Shown here piece by piece: positions 8,720-18,365 of a stretch of 64,000 nt of DNA. The notes under the pieces are model-generated. The model made no database searches. It was not told where the DNA came from and saw only the letters and a program-made list of their open reading frames with translations. This stretch comes from Ravibacter sp964559125. GTDB lineage: Bacteria; Bacteroidota; Bacteroidia; Cytophagales; Spirosomataceae. The stretch is from assembly GCA_964559125.1 (NCBI GenBank), contig CAZLGW010000010.1, forward strand, positions 115,484 to 179,483, in the 5' to 3' direction. Made by a program: the position numbers and the translations under genes. Position 1 is the stretch's first letter. Each line of letters opens with the position of its first letter.

Positions 8720-9652
8720 ATGAAAACACAAAACCGACGGGATTTCCTGGCCAAGGCGGCTGCTCTGGCAGTTACAGGAAGTGCTTTGCCTGGTGCGGCG
8801 ATGTCGTTCGACCGTTCCCGGGCTTTGCCGGAGGAGGAGCCTCCCGTCCTGAAGTCCCTGACCAGCGAGGTAAAAAAGTACAGGAAGATCGACGCCCACG
8901 CGCACGTCTACTTCACAAAAGGAAACTTCGAGCAGGTAATTGACATAGCCGACCGGCTTAATATCGAAAAGCTGGTAATATCGCGTCCGATGGTGCCGGG
9001 GGGCAAGGGGGAGCCTTCTGAATTCATAGAATGCAACAACCTGGTCCTCAAGGCTATGAAGCAGTTTCCGGATCGCTTTTTCGGGCAACTGACGCTCAAT
9101 CCCCAATATCCCAAAGAGTCGATGGAAGAAATCCAAAGATGCATAGGCGAAGGGATGATCGGGACCAAGCTCTACAACCACGTAAAAATCAACGATCCCC
9201 TCTTCTACCCTGTGATTGAGAAATTCATAGATCTGAAGATGCTCATCCTGATGCACATGGGGATCGGGATCTCTCGTATCCGGTACGACGCCCGGGAGCC
9301 CAAAGGGGTTTCGATCCCGGAAGACATGGTGGAAGCGGCGCAGCGCTATCCTGAAGCAAAATTCCAACTGGCCCATATCGGCGGGGGAATCGACTGGGAA
9401 GCCGCCTGCAAGGCCGTGATCGGGGTACCGAATATCTTTATCGATGTGTCGGGAAGCAACAATGCGGCCCATATGGTCGATTTCGCTGTCAAATGCGTAG
9501 GGGTAGACCGTCTTTTCTTTGGCTGCGACAGTAGCTATTACCAGGGCGTAGGCCATGTGCTGGGAGCCAATCTCACCGATGCTGAACGCGAGAAACTGTA
9601 TTTTGGAAATTACAACAAGTACTTAAAGTCGATAGGAAGGAATGTTGATTGA
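8720..9652 (+). CDS. Amidohydrolase-family protein with Tat-like signal
   Basis: 310 residues with a twin-arginine signal (NRRDFLAKAAALAVTGSALP) and a mature part starting near KKYRKIDAHAHVYF. HxH is HAH near residue 58; LILMHMGIG near 177, FQLAHIGGG near 214 and FFGCDSSYYQG near 273 complete the amidohydrolase 2 metal-site pattern. The 3' end overlaps the next gene by 11 bases, which points to translational coupling. It should be exported and act on small ring or carboxylated products. Close relatives occur in gene sets with heparinase-like lyases, but no exact reaction can be given. Confidence 0.88.
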   Translation: MKTQNRRDFLAKAAALAVTGSALPGAAMSFDRSRALPEEEPPVLKSLTSEVKKYRKIDAHAHVYFTKGNFEQVIDIADRLNIEKLVISRPMVPGGKGEPSEFIECNNLVLKAMKQFPDRFFGQLTLNPQYPKESMEEIQRCIGEGMIGTKLYNHVKINDPLFYPVIEKFIDLKMLILMHMGIGISRIRYDAREPKGVSIPEDMVEAAQRYPEAKFQLAHIGGGIDWEAACKAVIGVPNIFIDVSGSNNAAHMVDFAVKCVGVDRLFFGCDSSYYQGVGHVLGANLTDAEREKLYFGNYNKYLKSIGRNVD

Positions 9653-10436
9653 TGTAAACAGCTATATAGGCCACTGGCCGTTCAGGCGTCTTAAAGGCAA
9701 CACCTGCAAAGAACAGATCGTACGTATGAACGCCGCCGGAATCGATAAGGCGGTCCTGTTTAACCTGAACGGTATATTCTACAAAAACGTCCAATCTGCC
9801 AACGACGAGCTTTTCGAAGCGCTGAAGGAAAACAGCGAGTACCGGAAGCGTTTTATTCCTTTTGCCACCATTAACCCGATCTACAGCGGCTGGAAGCATG
9901 ACTTCGAAGAAAGTGTAAAAAAACAGGGCGTAAAAGGCATCCGCCTCTACCCTCTTTACCACGGCTACGAGCTCAGCAACCCGGCCTGCATAGAGCTGGC
10001 AAAAATGGCGAAAGATCACAACCTGCCGATTGCCATGGCTTTACGGATGGTAGACAGCCGCCCCAGTTCCTGGATGGATATCAGCAAGGAATGGGCGCTC
10101 AAAGACACCCTGCCTCTCATTAAGGCAGTTCCCGATGCAAAATACCTGATACTGAACCTTGCCAACAACTCCAATTTCGGAGCATTTGATAAGGACGAGC
10201 TTTCACTTGTGCGTAAAACGCAACTGCTGATGGACACCTCGGGAAGAATGGTGATGGAGCTATCTGATATGATGAAGAATTACGGAAGCGATAAATTCGC
10301 TTTCGGCTCTCACTACCCTATACTCGACCCGGTAACCGGACTGCTACGTATAGAAGCCTTGCGGCCGGAAGAAGCTACGAAGGAAGACAGAGAGAAGTTG
10401 TATTATAAGAATGCAAAGAGCTTTCTGGGGTTGTAA
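9642..10436 (+). CDS. Amidohydrolase-like protein lacking the HxH metal motif
   Basis: 264 residues, no signal peptide; ATG 9642 overlaps the preceding gene by 11 bases. The fold follows the amidohydrolase 2 barrel (GVKGIRLYPLYHGYELSN near residue 95, NNSNFGAFDKDEL near 178, FAFGSHYPILDPVTG near 226), but the first strand reads DVNSYIGHWPFRRL instead of DxHxH, and the usual GSDxP is GSHYP. Two of the normal metal ligands are therefore replaced. I remember this N-terminal variant from a recurring subfamily, so it is likely real rather than damaged. It may use another metal arrangement, or serve as a partner of the amidohydrolase before it. Confidence 0.8.
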   Translation: MLIDVNSYIGHWPFRRLKGNTCKEQIVRMNAAGIDKAVLFNLNGIFYKNVQSANDELFEALKENSEYRKRFIPFATINPIYSGWKHDFEESVKKQGVKGIRLYPLYHGYELSNPACIELAKMAKDHNLPIAMALRMVDSRPSSWMDISKEWALKDTLPLIKAVPDAKYLILNLANNSNFGAFDKDELSLVRKTQLLMDTSGRMVMELSDMMKNYGSDKFAFGSHYPILDPVTGLLRIEALRPEEATKEDREKLYYKNAKSFLGL

Positions 10437-10443
10437 ACTATCA

Positions 10444-11730
10444 ATGAAAAAACTTCTTCTTACCCTGATCAGTATTTGCTCCGTGATCATATCCGGAGCT
10501 TTTTCAAGCCATGCGCTTCCCGCTGAAGACATTACGCCCAATACTTTTAAGGGGACAGATACCGAGCGCATTCTACAGGCGATTGCAAAGGCGGGCAGCG
10601 GTGGCACAGTGCGAATACCTGCCCGGAATGCTAACGGAACATCTGTATGGATGATCGATAAGGCTATCCTTCTCCCCGGCAATATCCGCGTTATACTGGA
10701 TAACTGTACGTTGCAGATGTCCGATCAATCGCGCGATAATATGTTCAGGAGCAGCAATGTAGGAGAAGGGATTACTGATCCCAAATGGAATGAGAACATA
10801 AAGATCATCGGGGTTGGTTCGGTGGTTTTAAAAGGGGCAGCTCATCCGCGTTCCACCGGCGACGGCGGAAGGACATTGACCCTGGACCCCAAGAAGGAGC
10901 AGGACAACGGTAACTGGCGTGTCAGCTACGGCAGCGATGCCGGGAAAGCAGATCAGCGTCAGAGAGGCGACTGGCGCAATATCCTCATCCTTATCGCAAA
11001 GGTAAAAGGCTTCGAGCTCTCCAACATCAGGGTGGAAAACTCACATGCCTGGGCGATAAGCTTTGAAAGGACCTGGAATGCTACCCTTTCCAATATTCAA
11101 ATTTACAATCCGGAGGACATCCTGATCGGCGACAGAAAAGTACGGACCTACAACAAAGACGGGATCAATCTCAGGCAGGGATGTAAATACTTTCGTATCG
11201 ACAACGTAACGGGAATCAACGGTGACGACCTCATTGCATTGTCAAGCCTGAACGTGGCACCGGCGCTCACCGGTTCCAACGGTGCTATTACTTCGACTAT
11301 GGTGACGTCGAGTATATGGTCAGGGCCGGAAGACGACACCGAGCAGGTATTTATCACCAACTGCCAGACCAACTATACCGGTGTGGCGATCCGGGCCGGT
11401 GACAGCGCCAGCATCCATCATGTTTATGTAAACGGGGTAGTTACCAAGGCGAGGCCTGACACACCTCCTCCCTATGGCGGAAGCCCCTATACCCTGCTGA
11501 TCGGCGGGAAAGGATACGGTGATCAGTCGCAAAAGGGAAAGATCCACAATATTTACGCCATGAACCTGATAGGCGATGGTAAGAACCTGGTACTGATCGA
11601 AGCGCCGGTTGCCGATTGCCATATGATGAATGGGATTTACACGGGGAATGCTCCTTCCGCGATCACTTACGGTGTGCCGGCGGAAACGCTGCAGAATGTA
11701 TCGGTGACGAACCTGGTTAAGACTAATTAG
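10444..11730 (+). CDS. GH28-like right-handed beta-helix secreted protein
   Basis: 428 residues from ATG 10444, chosen because it starts the signal peptide (MKKLLLTLISICSVIISGAF); an in-frame ATG at 10411 would overlap the upstream gene. The body is a pectate-lyase-like helix with repeated N-I-x-I turns. NKDGINLRQGC followed by GINGDDLIAL near residues 235-260 resembles the NTDG and QDD motifs of family GH28 polygalacturonases, but the GHG and RIK motifs are not clear. It probably cleaves or binds a uronate glycan in the periplasm or at the surface. It starts 7 bases after the previous stop. Confidence 0.72.
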   Translation: MKKLLLTLISICSVIISGAFSSHALPAEDITPNTFKGTDTERILQAIAKAGSGGTVRIPARNANGTSVWMIDKAILLPGNIRVILDNCTLQMSDQSRDNMFRSSNVGEGITDPKWNENIKIIGVGSVVLKGAAHPRSTGDGGRTLTLDPKKEQDNGNWRVSYGSDAGKADQRQRGDWRNILILIAKVKGFELSNIRVENSHAWAISFERTWNATLSNIQIYNPEDILIGDRKVRTYNKDGINLRQGCKYFRIDNVTGINGDDLIALSSLNVAPALTGSNGAITSTMVTSSIWSGPEDDTEQVFITNCQTNYTGVAIRAGDSASIHHVYVNGVVTKARPDTPPPYGGSPYTLLIGGKGYGDQSQKGKIHNIYAMNLIGDGKNLVLIEAPVADCHMMNGIYTGNAPSAITYGVPAETLQNVSVTNLVKTN

Positions 11731-11771
11731 GAATGTCGTAGCCGTAATCCCGACAGACAACTAACACCTGC

Positions 11772-12902
11772 ATGAAAACACGGCTTTCCTTCTACCGGAT
11801 AATCATCCTGCTCTGTATACCGCTCTCTTGCCGGATCATTCCTGCGCATGCCCAGCAGGAACCTTCCTGGAGCTTTGTGAGCATACCCGACTTCCTGAAT
11901 GTTGACGTGGGTTTTCCGGAACCAAAATGGGACGACGCCATCGACTTCACACTGGCCAGTATAAAAGGAGAAAATCCTGAATTCGTGCTTGTAGCGGGCG
12001 ATATGGTCATGGGACGCTGGTGGAGGAGCAAAGAGCAGATAGAGTATATGGCTGACATTTACTACACTGCCTGGAAAGACCGTATGGACAAATTCGGCCT
12101 TAAATACTACGTAGCAGTCGGCGACCATGAACTGGGTGACAATCCCTGGCTTCCGGAAGGCAAAAAGCCAAAACGCGGGATGACCTGGGACTGCGCTCCT
12201 CTCGAGTTCCTGCCCTACTACGAAGAGGCTTTTGTAAAGCATTTCGATATGCCTCGAAACGGTCCGGAAAGCAAGAAAGGTATGGCTTATTTCGTGGAGC
12301 ACAAGGACGTCCTTATGGTTACTGTTGACGTATTTGACAGAGACCTGATCGCCGGGCACGGGCAGGCAGACGTATCGGCCGACCAGATTGTATGGCTGGA
12401 TTCCCTGCTGGAGGCGCATAAAAGTGTTCCTTTTAAGATTGTCCAGGGACATACGCCGGTAATAGGCCCGGTAAGGAAGCAGAATTCCAGCGGGATTATG
12501 CTGAAAGACGGCCGGGAGTCGGCCTTATGGAAAACCATGGTGAAGCACAGCGTAGATCTTTACCTGTGCGGAGAAGTTCATGCGATCACGTGCCTGGAGC
12601 AGGACGGCATTATGCAGATTTCTCACGGCGCACTGTTCGGCTATACTCAATACGCCAATTATCTCGCTGCCGAGGTGCACAACAACGAGCTCAGGCTTAC
12701 GCTTAAAGAGATCCCGATGCGGCTGGAGGGCAGGCGCCTGCCCCAATCTGCTATGAACGAGCCACGCGAGTATGTGTTGATCGACCGCGAAGACAAATAT
12801 CGCGGCTTCCGGATAGTGGGAGAAGCGGTACTGCGAAAGAAAGGAAACCGGAAAATCTTTGAAAATAAATCCGGTTATTTTCTGGAAACAGACAGCAGAT
12901 GA
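11772..12902 (+). CDS. Secreted metallophosphoesterase-like protein
   Basis: 376 residues with a signal peptide (MKTRLSFYRIIILLCIPLSC, cleavage near AHAQ). Calcineurin-type motifs are present but altered: FVLVAGDMV near residue 74, YYVAVGDHELGDNPW near 113 (normally GNHE), VQGHTPVIGP near 226 and LYLCGEVHAI near 260 (normally GHxH). The first motif (IPDFLNVD) lacks the usual DxH. The protein probably still binds metals but may act on an unusual phosphoester or phosphonate. It is the last gene before the long leader of the SusC gene. Confidence 0.8.
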   Translation: MKTRLSFYRIIILLCIPLSCRIIPAHAQQEPSWSFVSIPDFLNVDVGFPEPKWDDAIDFTLASIKGENPEFVLVAGDMVMGRWWRSKEQIEYMADIYYTAWKDRMDKFGLKYYVAVGDHELGDNPWLPEGKKPKRGMTWDCAPLEFLPYYEEAFVKHFDMPRNGPESKKGMAYFVEHKDVLMVTVDVFDRDLIAGHGQADVSADQIVWLDSLLEAHKSVPFKIVQGHTPVIGPVRKQNSSGIMLKDGRESALWKTMVKHSVDLYLCGEVHAITCLEQDGIMQISHGALFGYTQYANYLAAEVHNNELRLTLKEIPMRLEGRRLPQSAMNEPREYVLIDREDKYRGFRIVGEAVLRKKGNRKIFENKSGYFLETDSR

Positions 12903-13252
12903 GGTTGATATGTCAATCTATGCTCTATGGAATGGCTATATTTAAGAGAAACAATGAGTATAAAATTTTAGAATAATAGATATTGATATTAAAAATTCTT
13001 CTAAAGTGCTTCAAATACGAAAATTGCTAATCAATAAACTTTAATCTGCCTATGTAAAAAAGTTACCACAAAATTAATATCGCTTACTTCCGTACAAGCA
13101 GCCGGACATTGATTACGATACACTATTTACATCGGCTGCCCCTCCATCCGGCACAGGTACCCATGTTTCGGGGATCCTGGTATCCAACTATCAATTGAAA
13201 AGGCCATTAGCAAAATGCCTTTCTTTAATTGACCTTAAAACAAACAAGTCAA
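12903..13252. other. 350-bp gap before SusC, with a possible peptidase S8 relic
   Basis: This is the longest non-coding stretch in the catabolic region and should hold the susC promoter, although I find no full TTTG-N20-TAnnTTTG match; TATATTTA near 12940 is a 7/8 match to the -7 box. The frame open from 13078 reads PPSGTGTHVSGILVSNYQL at 13141-13197, which looks like the subtilisin GHGTHVSGI block with the catalytic histidine replaced by threonine. No other peptidase blocks surround it. It may be a relic or chance. Confidence 0.35.
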
Positions 13253-16200
13253 ATGGACAAAACTACAGACCTGATCCGGGGGCTTTTCAAGCCCCGAAGG
13301 ACGAAAGCCGGACTTTATGTCCTGGCTATGCTCGCCGTCTCAAATGCCTCCTACGCCAGGGAGGACGGCAGTATACCAGCAGAAAAAAATACCAGGCTGG
13401 TATCAAAAATGGCAATTTCCATAAAGGGCCGCATTACCGACGAAAAAGGGGAAGGCCTGCCGGGCGTAAGTATCCTGGTGAAAGGAAAAACCGTCGGAAC
13501 CACTTCCAACCTGGACGGAACCTATGCGCTGGACGTCCCGTCTTCCAGCGACATCCTTGTATTTTCATTCGTAGGATATGTAACGCGGGAAGTGATTGTG
13601 GGGAATCAATCCACTATCGATGTACAGATGGAAGTTGATTCCAAAGCGCTCGACGAACTTGTCGTGGTAGGTTATGGTACCGTTAAAAAGAGCGATCTCA
13701 CAGGCTCGGTAAGTACGCTGCAGGTCAGTGATATGGTGAAGGCGCCGGTGGGTAACTTTGCCGATGCCCTCGCAGGCCGTGCGGCCGGGGTCCGGGTGTT
13801 TTCCAATGACGGGCAGCCGGGAGGAGGCGTCAATATCATGATCCGGGGAGCCGGTTCTCTTACCCAGAGTACCTCACCTCTGTATGTTGTGGACGATTTT
13901 CCTATAGAAGGTCTTAACCCTTCTACGCTTAACCCGGAGGATATCGAATCCATCTCCATTCTGAAAGATGCCTCTTCGGCCTCTATCTATGGTTCAAGAG
14001 CTGCAAACGGGGTAGTGCTCATCAAAACCAAGCGCGGAAAAGTAGGCCGGCCCGATATCTCGTTGTCGACGTCTATCGGTTTCCAGGGGCAACCACAGAA
14101 AGTGGAACTGATGAGCCCTTACGAATTTCTTAAGTACCAGCAGGAACTCAACCCAAACCAGGCTACGACACTCGCGTATTTCAGGAACGGCCAGACGCTG
14201 GAGGACTACCGGAATGTAGAACCCATAAACTTCCAGGACCTGGTGTTCAGGACCGGGGCTGTTAAAATCTATAACGTTTCGGTCAGGGGCGGTAACGAGC
14301 AGACCAAATATTCGATTTCCGGCTCCGGCTTCGATCAGAGAGGGGTGATCATCAACACAGGTTATAACCGCTACTCCGGCAGGGTTACACTCGACCAGCG
14401 GTTGGCCAAGAATATCAATGTAGGCGCCACTGCAAACTACACCCGGGTGACGAATTTCGGGCAGCGTATCAACGAAGCCGGGGGGCAATCCAGTCCGTCT
14501 ACTTATACCATGTTCCGTACCTGGGTATACCGGCCGGTAGCGCCTATCGGTGAGGAGGTTAACCTGATCGAAGAAGACGCTGACGAATCGGCAGTTAACA
14601 ACTCCGACTTCCGCGTCAACCCATTCATCGACATGGAAAATCAATACCAGTACTATATGACGAATACGCTCGATGCGAACACTTATCTTAATGTAAATAT
14701 CATTGAAGGGCTGACATTCAGATCGAACGCCGGTATCCGTCATATCGTCAGGCGGGATGAACAATTCTTCAACAGTAAAACATCTCAGGGGAGCCCGCAC
14801 AACCCACTGAATGTCAACGGAATAAATGGCAATGTTTTAAATACATTCCAGTACGCGTTCTCCAACGAGAACACGCTTACCTACAAGAAGAGCTTCGGGC
14901 TGCATAATCTTACAGCGCTGGGGCTGTTCGGATTAAACGGCCTTAATACAAGCCTGAACGGCTTTTCAGGTCGTAACCTTCCGAATGAAAACCTAGGGAT
15001 AGACGGGATCGACCAGGGAGAGCCATACAACCCGAGATCTTCCAACTCCAGGAATACGATGGTATCGTATGCTGCCAGGTTAGATTATACCTTTGCTTCA
15101 AAGTACCTGCTTACCCTTACTTACCGTGCCGACGCTTCGTCTAAGTTCCAGGATCCGTGGGGATATTTCCCGGGAGCGGCTGTCGGCTGGAATCTCGACC
15201 AGGAAGGCTTCTTCAAAAGGGCTTTCCCGTTTCTTTCAACTACAAAGATCAGGGCCAGCTACGGAAGTACCGGGAACAACCGCGTAGGCGATTTCGTCCG
15301 CTTCCCGAGTTTATCGCAAACACTGAGCGGCTATTCGTTTAACAATTCGACACCTATACAGATGGTAAACGTATCGAATGTCGGGAACCTGGGACTTCGC
15401 TGGGAGAAAGTGAATACGTCCGACCTGGGTATTGAGCTCGGAGCTTTCGACAACCGTATTACGCTTGAGGCCGACATCTATAACAAGTTCACCACCGATC
15501 TGCTGCTGAGCGCCCAGCTTCCTACTTCCACAGGGTTTTCGAGCGCTACTAAAAATATCGGAAAACTCAGGAACAGGGGTCTCGAGCTGACACTCAATAC
15601 GGTCAATTTTGAAAAACGCAACTTCAGCTGGAGCAGTAATTTTAACATATCCTTCAACCGGAACAGAGTGGAGGAGCTCACTTACGGCCAGCAGGCTATT
15701 CTGACCAACGGGCGTTACGAATCGCAGTTTAACAAACCGCTTTATGTTTCGGAGATCGGGCAGCCCGCAGGACAGATGATCGGGTTTATATGGGATGGGA
15801 ACTACCAGTATGAGCATTTTCATAATCCTTCGCCGGGGATATATATCCTGAAAGACGACGTGGCTACCAACGGGGCAGTACGTAATACCATACAACCGGG
15901 CGATATCAAATACAGAGACCTTAACGGCGACGGGATCGTCGACGACAACGACCTCACGGTTATTGGTCGCGGACAGCCCATCCATACCGGAGGGTTCAAC
16001 AACAACCTTCGTTATAAGGGATTGAGCCTGAACGTATTCTTCCAGTGGTCTTACGGTAACCATATCTACAATGCCAACCGGCTTGCCCTGGAAGGAAACA
16101 GCAACGGACGTGCATTGGTCAACCAGTTTGCCAGTTATGTAAACCGCTGGACTCCTGAGAACCCGACCAATGAAAACTACAGGACCAGGGGACAAGGCCC

Positions 16201-16477
16201 GATCGGGTTTTATTCTTCCAAGCAAGTCGAGGACGGTTCCTATCTGAGGTTGAAAACCGTTTCGCTCGATTATTCCCTGCCCAAGGACTGGATCAGCAAA
16301 GCTTATCTGAAAGACCTGACCCTGACAATAGCCGCCCAGAACCTTCTGACCTGGAGCAACTACAGCGGGCTGGATCCTGAAGTATCTGTTTTGAATGCGG
16401 TATTGGCTCCCGGCTTTGATTTCTCCGCATATCCCCAGGTAAGAACAATCACTTTTGGCATAAGGGCGGGCTTCTAA
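13253..16477 (+). CDS. SusC/RagA-family TonB-linked outer-membrane transporter
   Basis: 1074 residues from ATG 13253; a TTG 24 bases earlier is less likely. After a signal region (TKAGLYVLAMLAVSNASYA) comes a carboxypeptidase-regulatory-like domain (ISIKGRITDEKGEGLPGVSI near residue 50), then the SusC hallmark LDELVVVGYGTVKKSDLTGS near 133, a plug domain (LYVVDDFPIEGLNP, SILKDASSASIYGSRAANG near 215-245) and a beta-barrel ending in VRTITFGIRAGF with a terminal aromatic. No STN domain is visible, so it is unlikely to signal to an ECF/FecR pair. With SusD it imports oligosaccharides across the outer membrane using TonB energy. Confidence 0.97.
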   Translation: MDKTTDLIRGLFKPRRTKAGLYVLAMLAVSNASYAREDGSIPAEKNTRLVSKMAISIKGRITDEKGEGLPGVSILVKGKTVGTTSNLDGTYALDVPSSSDILVFSFVGYVTREVIVGNQSTIDVQMEVDSKALDELVVVGYGTVKKSDLTGSVSTLQVSDMVKAPVGNFADALAGRAAGVRVFSNDGQPGGGVNIMIRGAGSLTQSTSPLYVVDDFPIEGLNPSTLNPEDIESISILKDASSASIYGSRAANGVVLIKTKRGKVGRPDISLSTSIGFQGQPQKVELMSPYEFLKYQQELNPNQATTLAYFRNGQTLEDYRNVEPINFQDLVFRTGAVKIYNVSVRGGNEQTKYSISGSGFDQRGVIINTGYNRYSGRVTLDQRLAKNINVGATANYTRVTNFGQRINEAGGQSSPSTYTMFRTWVYRPVAPIGEEVNLIEEDADESAVNNSDFRVNPFIDMENQYQYYMTNTLDANTYLNVNIIEGLTFRSNAGIRHIVRRDEQFFNSKTSQGSPHNPLNVNGINGNVLNTFQYAFSNENTLTYKKSFGLHNLTALGLFGLNGLNTSLNGFSGRNLPNENLGIDGIDQGEPYNPRSSNSRNTMVSYAARLDYTFASKYLLTLTYRADASSKFQDPWGYFPGAAVGWNLDQEGFFKRAFPFLSTTKIRASYGSTGNNRVGDFVRFPSLSQTLSGYSFNNSTPIQMVNVSNVGNLGLRWEKVNTSDLGIELGAFDNRITLEADIYNKFTTDLLLSAQLPTSTGFSSATKNIGKLRNRGLELTLNTVNFEKRNFSWSSNFNISFNRNRVEELTYGQQAILTNGRYESQFNKPLYVSEIGQPAGQMIGFIWDGNYQYEHFHNPSPGIYILKDDVATNGAVRNTIQPGDIKYRDLNGDGIVDDNDLTVIGRGQPIHTGGFNNNLRYKGLSLNVFFQWSYGNHIYNANRLALEGNSNGRALVNQFASYVNRWTPENPTNENYRTRGQGPIGFYSSKQVEDGSYLRLKTVSLDYSLPKDWISKAYLKDLTLTIAAQNLLTWSNYSGLDPEVSVLNAVLAPGFDFSAYPQVRTITFGIRAGF

Positions 16478-16494
16478 CCTAAAATCTGAAATTC

Positions 16495-18345
16495 ATGAAA
16501 GCGAAATATTTTATTTTATCGACATTGATCCTGGGGGCGAGCTCGTGCAACGACTTTCTCGAGACTACCCCTACCGACTTCCTGAGTCCTACCAACTACT
16601 ATCAGACCACTCAGCACCTGGAATTTGCGCGTGCCGGAGTCTACGATATATTAGGAAGCGGCAACATTTATGGTAACATCGGCCTGTACCTGCTTGCCTG
16701 GGAGGGTGATGAGGGTTATATGAACCGCGCCACTCTTACCACGGGACCGTGGAATTTTTTCTATTCTCCGGCCGACCCGTATGCTACCAACTTTTGGGGA
16801 GCTCTGTGGCAGGGGGTAAACCGTTCCAACGTCGTGCTGGCCAACCTGGACAGGAATCCTGATCTTGACATCAAACTGCGTGACAAGATCCGTGGGGAAG
16901 TACTTTTCCTTAGGGGTTACTTCTATTTTCTACTGGTTCAGTATTATGGCGGAGTACCGCTCAAGACTGAGCCGACTGCTTCGGTAAACGAGGTCAGCCA
17001 GGCCCGCAATTCGGTCAAAGAAATATATGATCAGATCATCGCGGATATGCAGGCGGCGGAACCGCTCGTACCCAATATTACCGAGCTCGGTTTCGGAGGT
17101 GCTGTGAGCAAATCGGCGGTGAGAGGTGTGCTGGCCAGAGTGAACCTGGCAATGGCCGGGCATCCGCTTCGCGACCAAAGCAGGTATGCCGAAGCCAAAA
17201 AATGGGCGAAGATGGTTATAGACGACCCGGTGGCCAATCATGCCATGAACCCGAGCTATCCGCAGATTTTCATGAACCTGGCCGGGGATGCCTATGATAT
17301 CAAGGAGAGTATTTTCGAAGTTGAGTATTACGGGAATGGTCTCAATAATCATACCGAAGCGGCTAACCAGGGATGGATCAACGGGCCGGCTTCGCCTACC
17401 GGGTCGGCAACCGGACGCGCCGATTCCTATATAAGTATAACTGCCAAATTCTACAATATATTCGAACCGGGCGATTCGAGGAAATTCTGGAATACGGCGG
17501 GGCACTTTGCCTATACAAATACCCAGGTAAACGGCTCGAAGGACATGAGAGCCCTCCCTACCACCGAACTGGCCAAATATGCTATAAGGCCGGGGAAATG
17601 GAGGAGAGAGTACGAAAAATATACTCCTAAAATGGATACGAGAACGACTCCCCAAAACGTTCCTATTCTCAGGTTTACCGATGTACTGCTTATGTATGCT
17701 GAAGCCGAAAACGCTCTTAACGGACCTACGCAGGAAGTGATTGATATTGTCAACAGCGTAAGATGGAGAGGCTGGGCCAAAGGTGTGAAGTCGATTACTG
17801 TTACCAACGGCGGCAGCGGCTATTCCAGTACTACGCTTCCTGATGTAGTCATTTCGAATGGCGAGGGTGGGCAGCATGCCGAAGCAACAGCTGCGGTCGA
17901 TGCTACCGGGAAGGTTACGTCTATCACCCTGAAAAGAGATCCTACGGGTGTTGATTTCTACCTGCACGGCAAATACTCTACCCCTCCTACCATTACCATA
18001 CAGGGTGGAGAAGGCAGCGGCGCTACTGCAGAAGCCACGATCTATACGCCTGAAGACGCTAAGCTAAGTGCGGCTAAAACTGCATCGAAAGAAGCCTTTC
18101 ATCAGGCCCTCGTAGATGAAAGAATGCGTGAGCTGAACAGCGAATGCCTGAGAAAAACAGACCTGCTCAGGTGGGGTAATTATGTTCAGACAATCAGGGA
18201 CCTGGCCAACACCGCTCAGCAAGATGCACCAGGTACTTTTTATGCGAACTGGTTCGGCAATATCAGCGAGAGAGACCTGTTTATGCCTATCCCGACAGTC
18301 GAAATGTCTACTAACCTTTTAATGGAGCAAAACCCGGGGTGGTAA
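16495..18345 (+). CDS. SusD/RagB-family glycan-binding lipoprotein with inserted beta domain
   Basis: 616 residues, 17 bases after susC. The lipobox is LILGASSC (Cys18). SusD features are NDFLETTPTDFLSPTNYY, the helical EVLFLRGYFYFLLVQYYGGVPL segment near residues 135-156, ILRFTDVLLMYAEAENAL near 391-408 and DERMRELNSECLRKTDLLRW near 541-560. Between the last two lies a foreign-looking insert, about residues 430-518 (17782-18048), with two similar halves (VTNGGSGYSSTTLPDVVIS and YSTPPTITIQGGEGSGATAE). This resembles glycine-rich GGSGY beta repeats seen in surface and phage proteins. Its role is to cap SusC and bind the glycan; the insert may extend the binding face. Confidence 0.95.
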   Translation: MKAKYFILSTLILGASSCNDFLETTPTDFLSPTNYYQTTQHLEFARAGVYDILGSGNIYGNIGLYLLAWEGDEGYMNRATLTTGPWNFFYSPADPYATNFWGALWQGVNRSNVVLANLDRNPDLDIKLRDKIRGEVLFLRGYFYFLLVQYYGGVPLKTEPTASVNEVSQARNSVKEIYDQIIADMQAAEPLVPNITELGFGGAVSKSAVRGVLARVNLAMAGHPLRDQSRYAEAKKWAKMVIDDPVANHAMNPSYPQIFMNLAGDAYDIKESIFEVEYYGNGLNNHTEAANQGWINGPASPTGSATGRADSYISITAKFYNIFEPGDSRKFWNTAGHFAYTNTQVNGSKDMRALPTTELAKYAIRPGKWRREYEKYTPKMDTRTTPQNVPILRFTDVLLMYAEAENALNGPTQEVIDIVNSVRWRGWAKGVKSITVTNGGSGYSSTTLPDVVISNGEGGQHAEATAAVDATGKVTSITLKRDPTGVDFYLHGKYSTPPTITIQGGEGSGATAEATIYTPEDAKLSAAKTASKEAFHQALVDERMRELNSECLRKTDLLRWGNYVQTIRDLANTAQQDAPGTFYANWFGNISERDLFMPIPTVEMSTNLLMEQNPGW

Positions 18346-18365
18346 TTTAACCTGTAAAAGAACTG

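Noticed and set aside
13195..13638. Open frame overlapping the start of susC in another frame
   Set aside because: The SusC frame has the signal peptide and carboxypeptidase-regulatory-like domain, so this frame is a shadow; only its upstream S8-like words were kept as a weak observation.
13994..17967. Long open frames on the minus strand across susC and susD (for example 13994-14800, 15311-16225, 16930-17967)
   Set aside because: They are antisense shadows of clear SusC and SusD coding sequence, have no recognisable domains and follow from codon bias.
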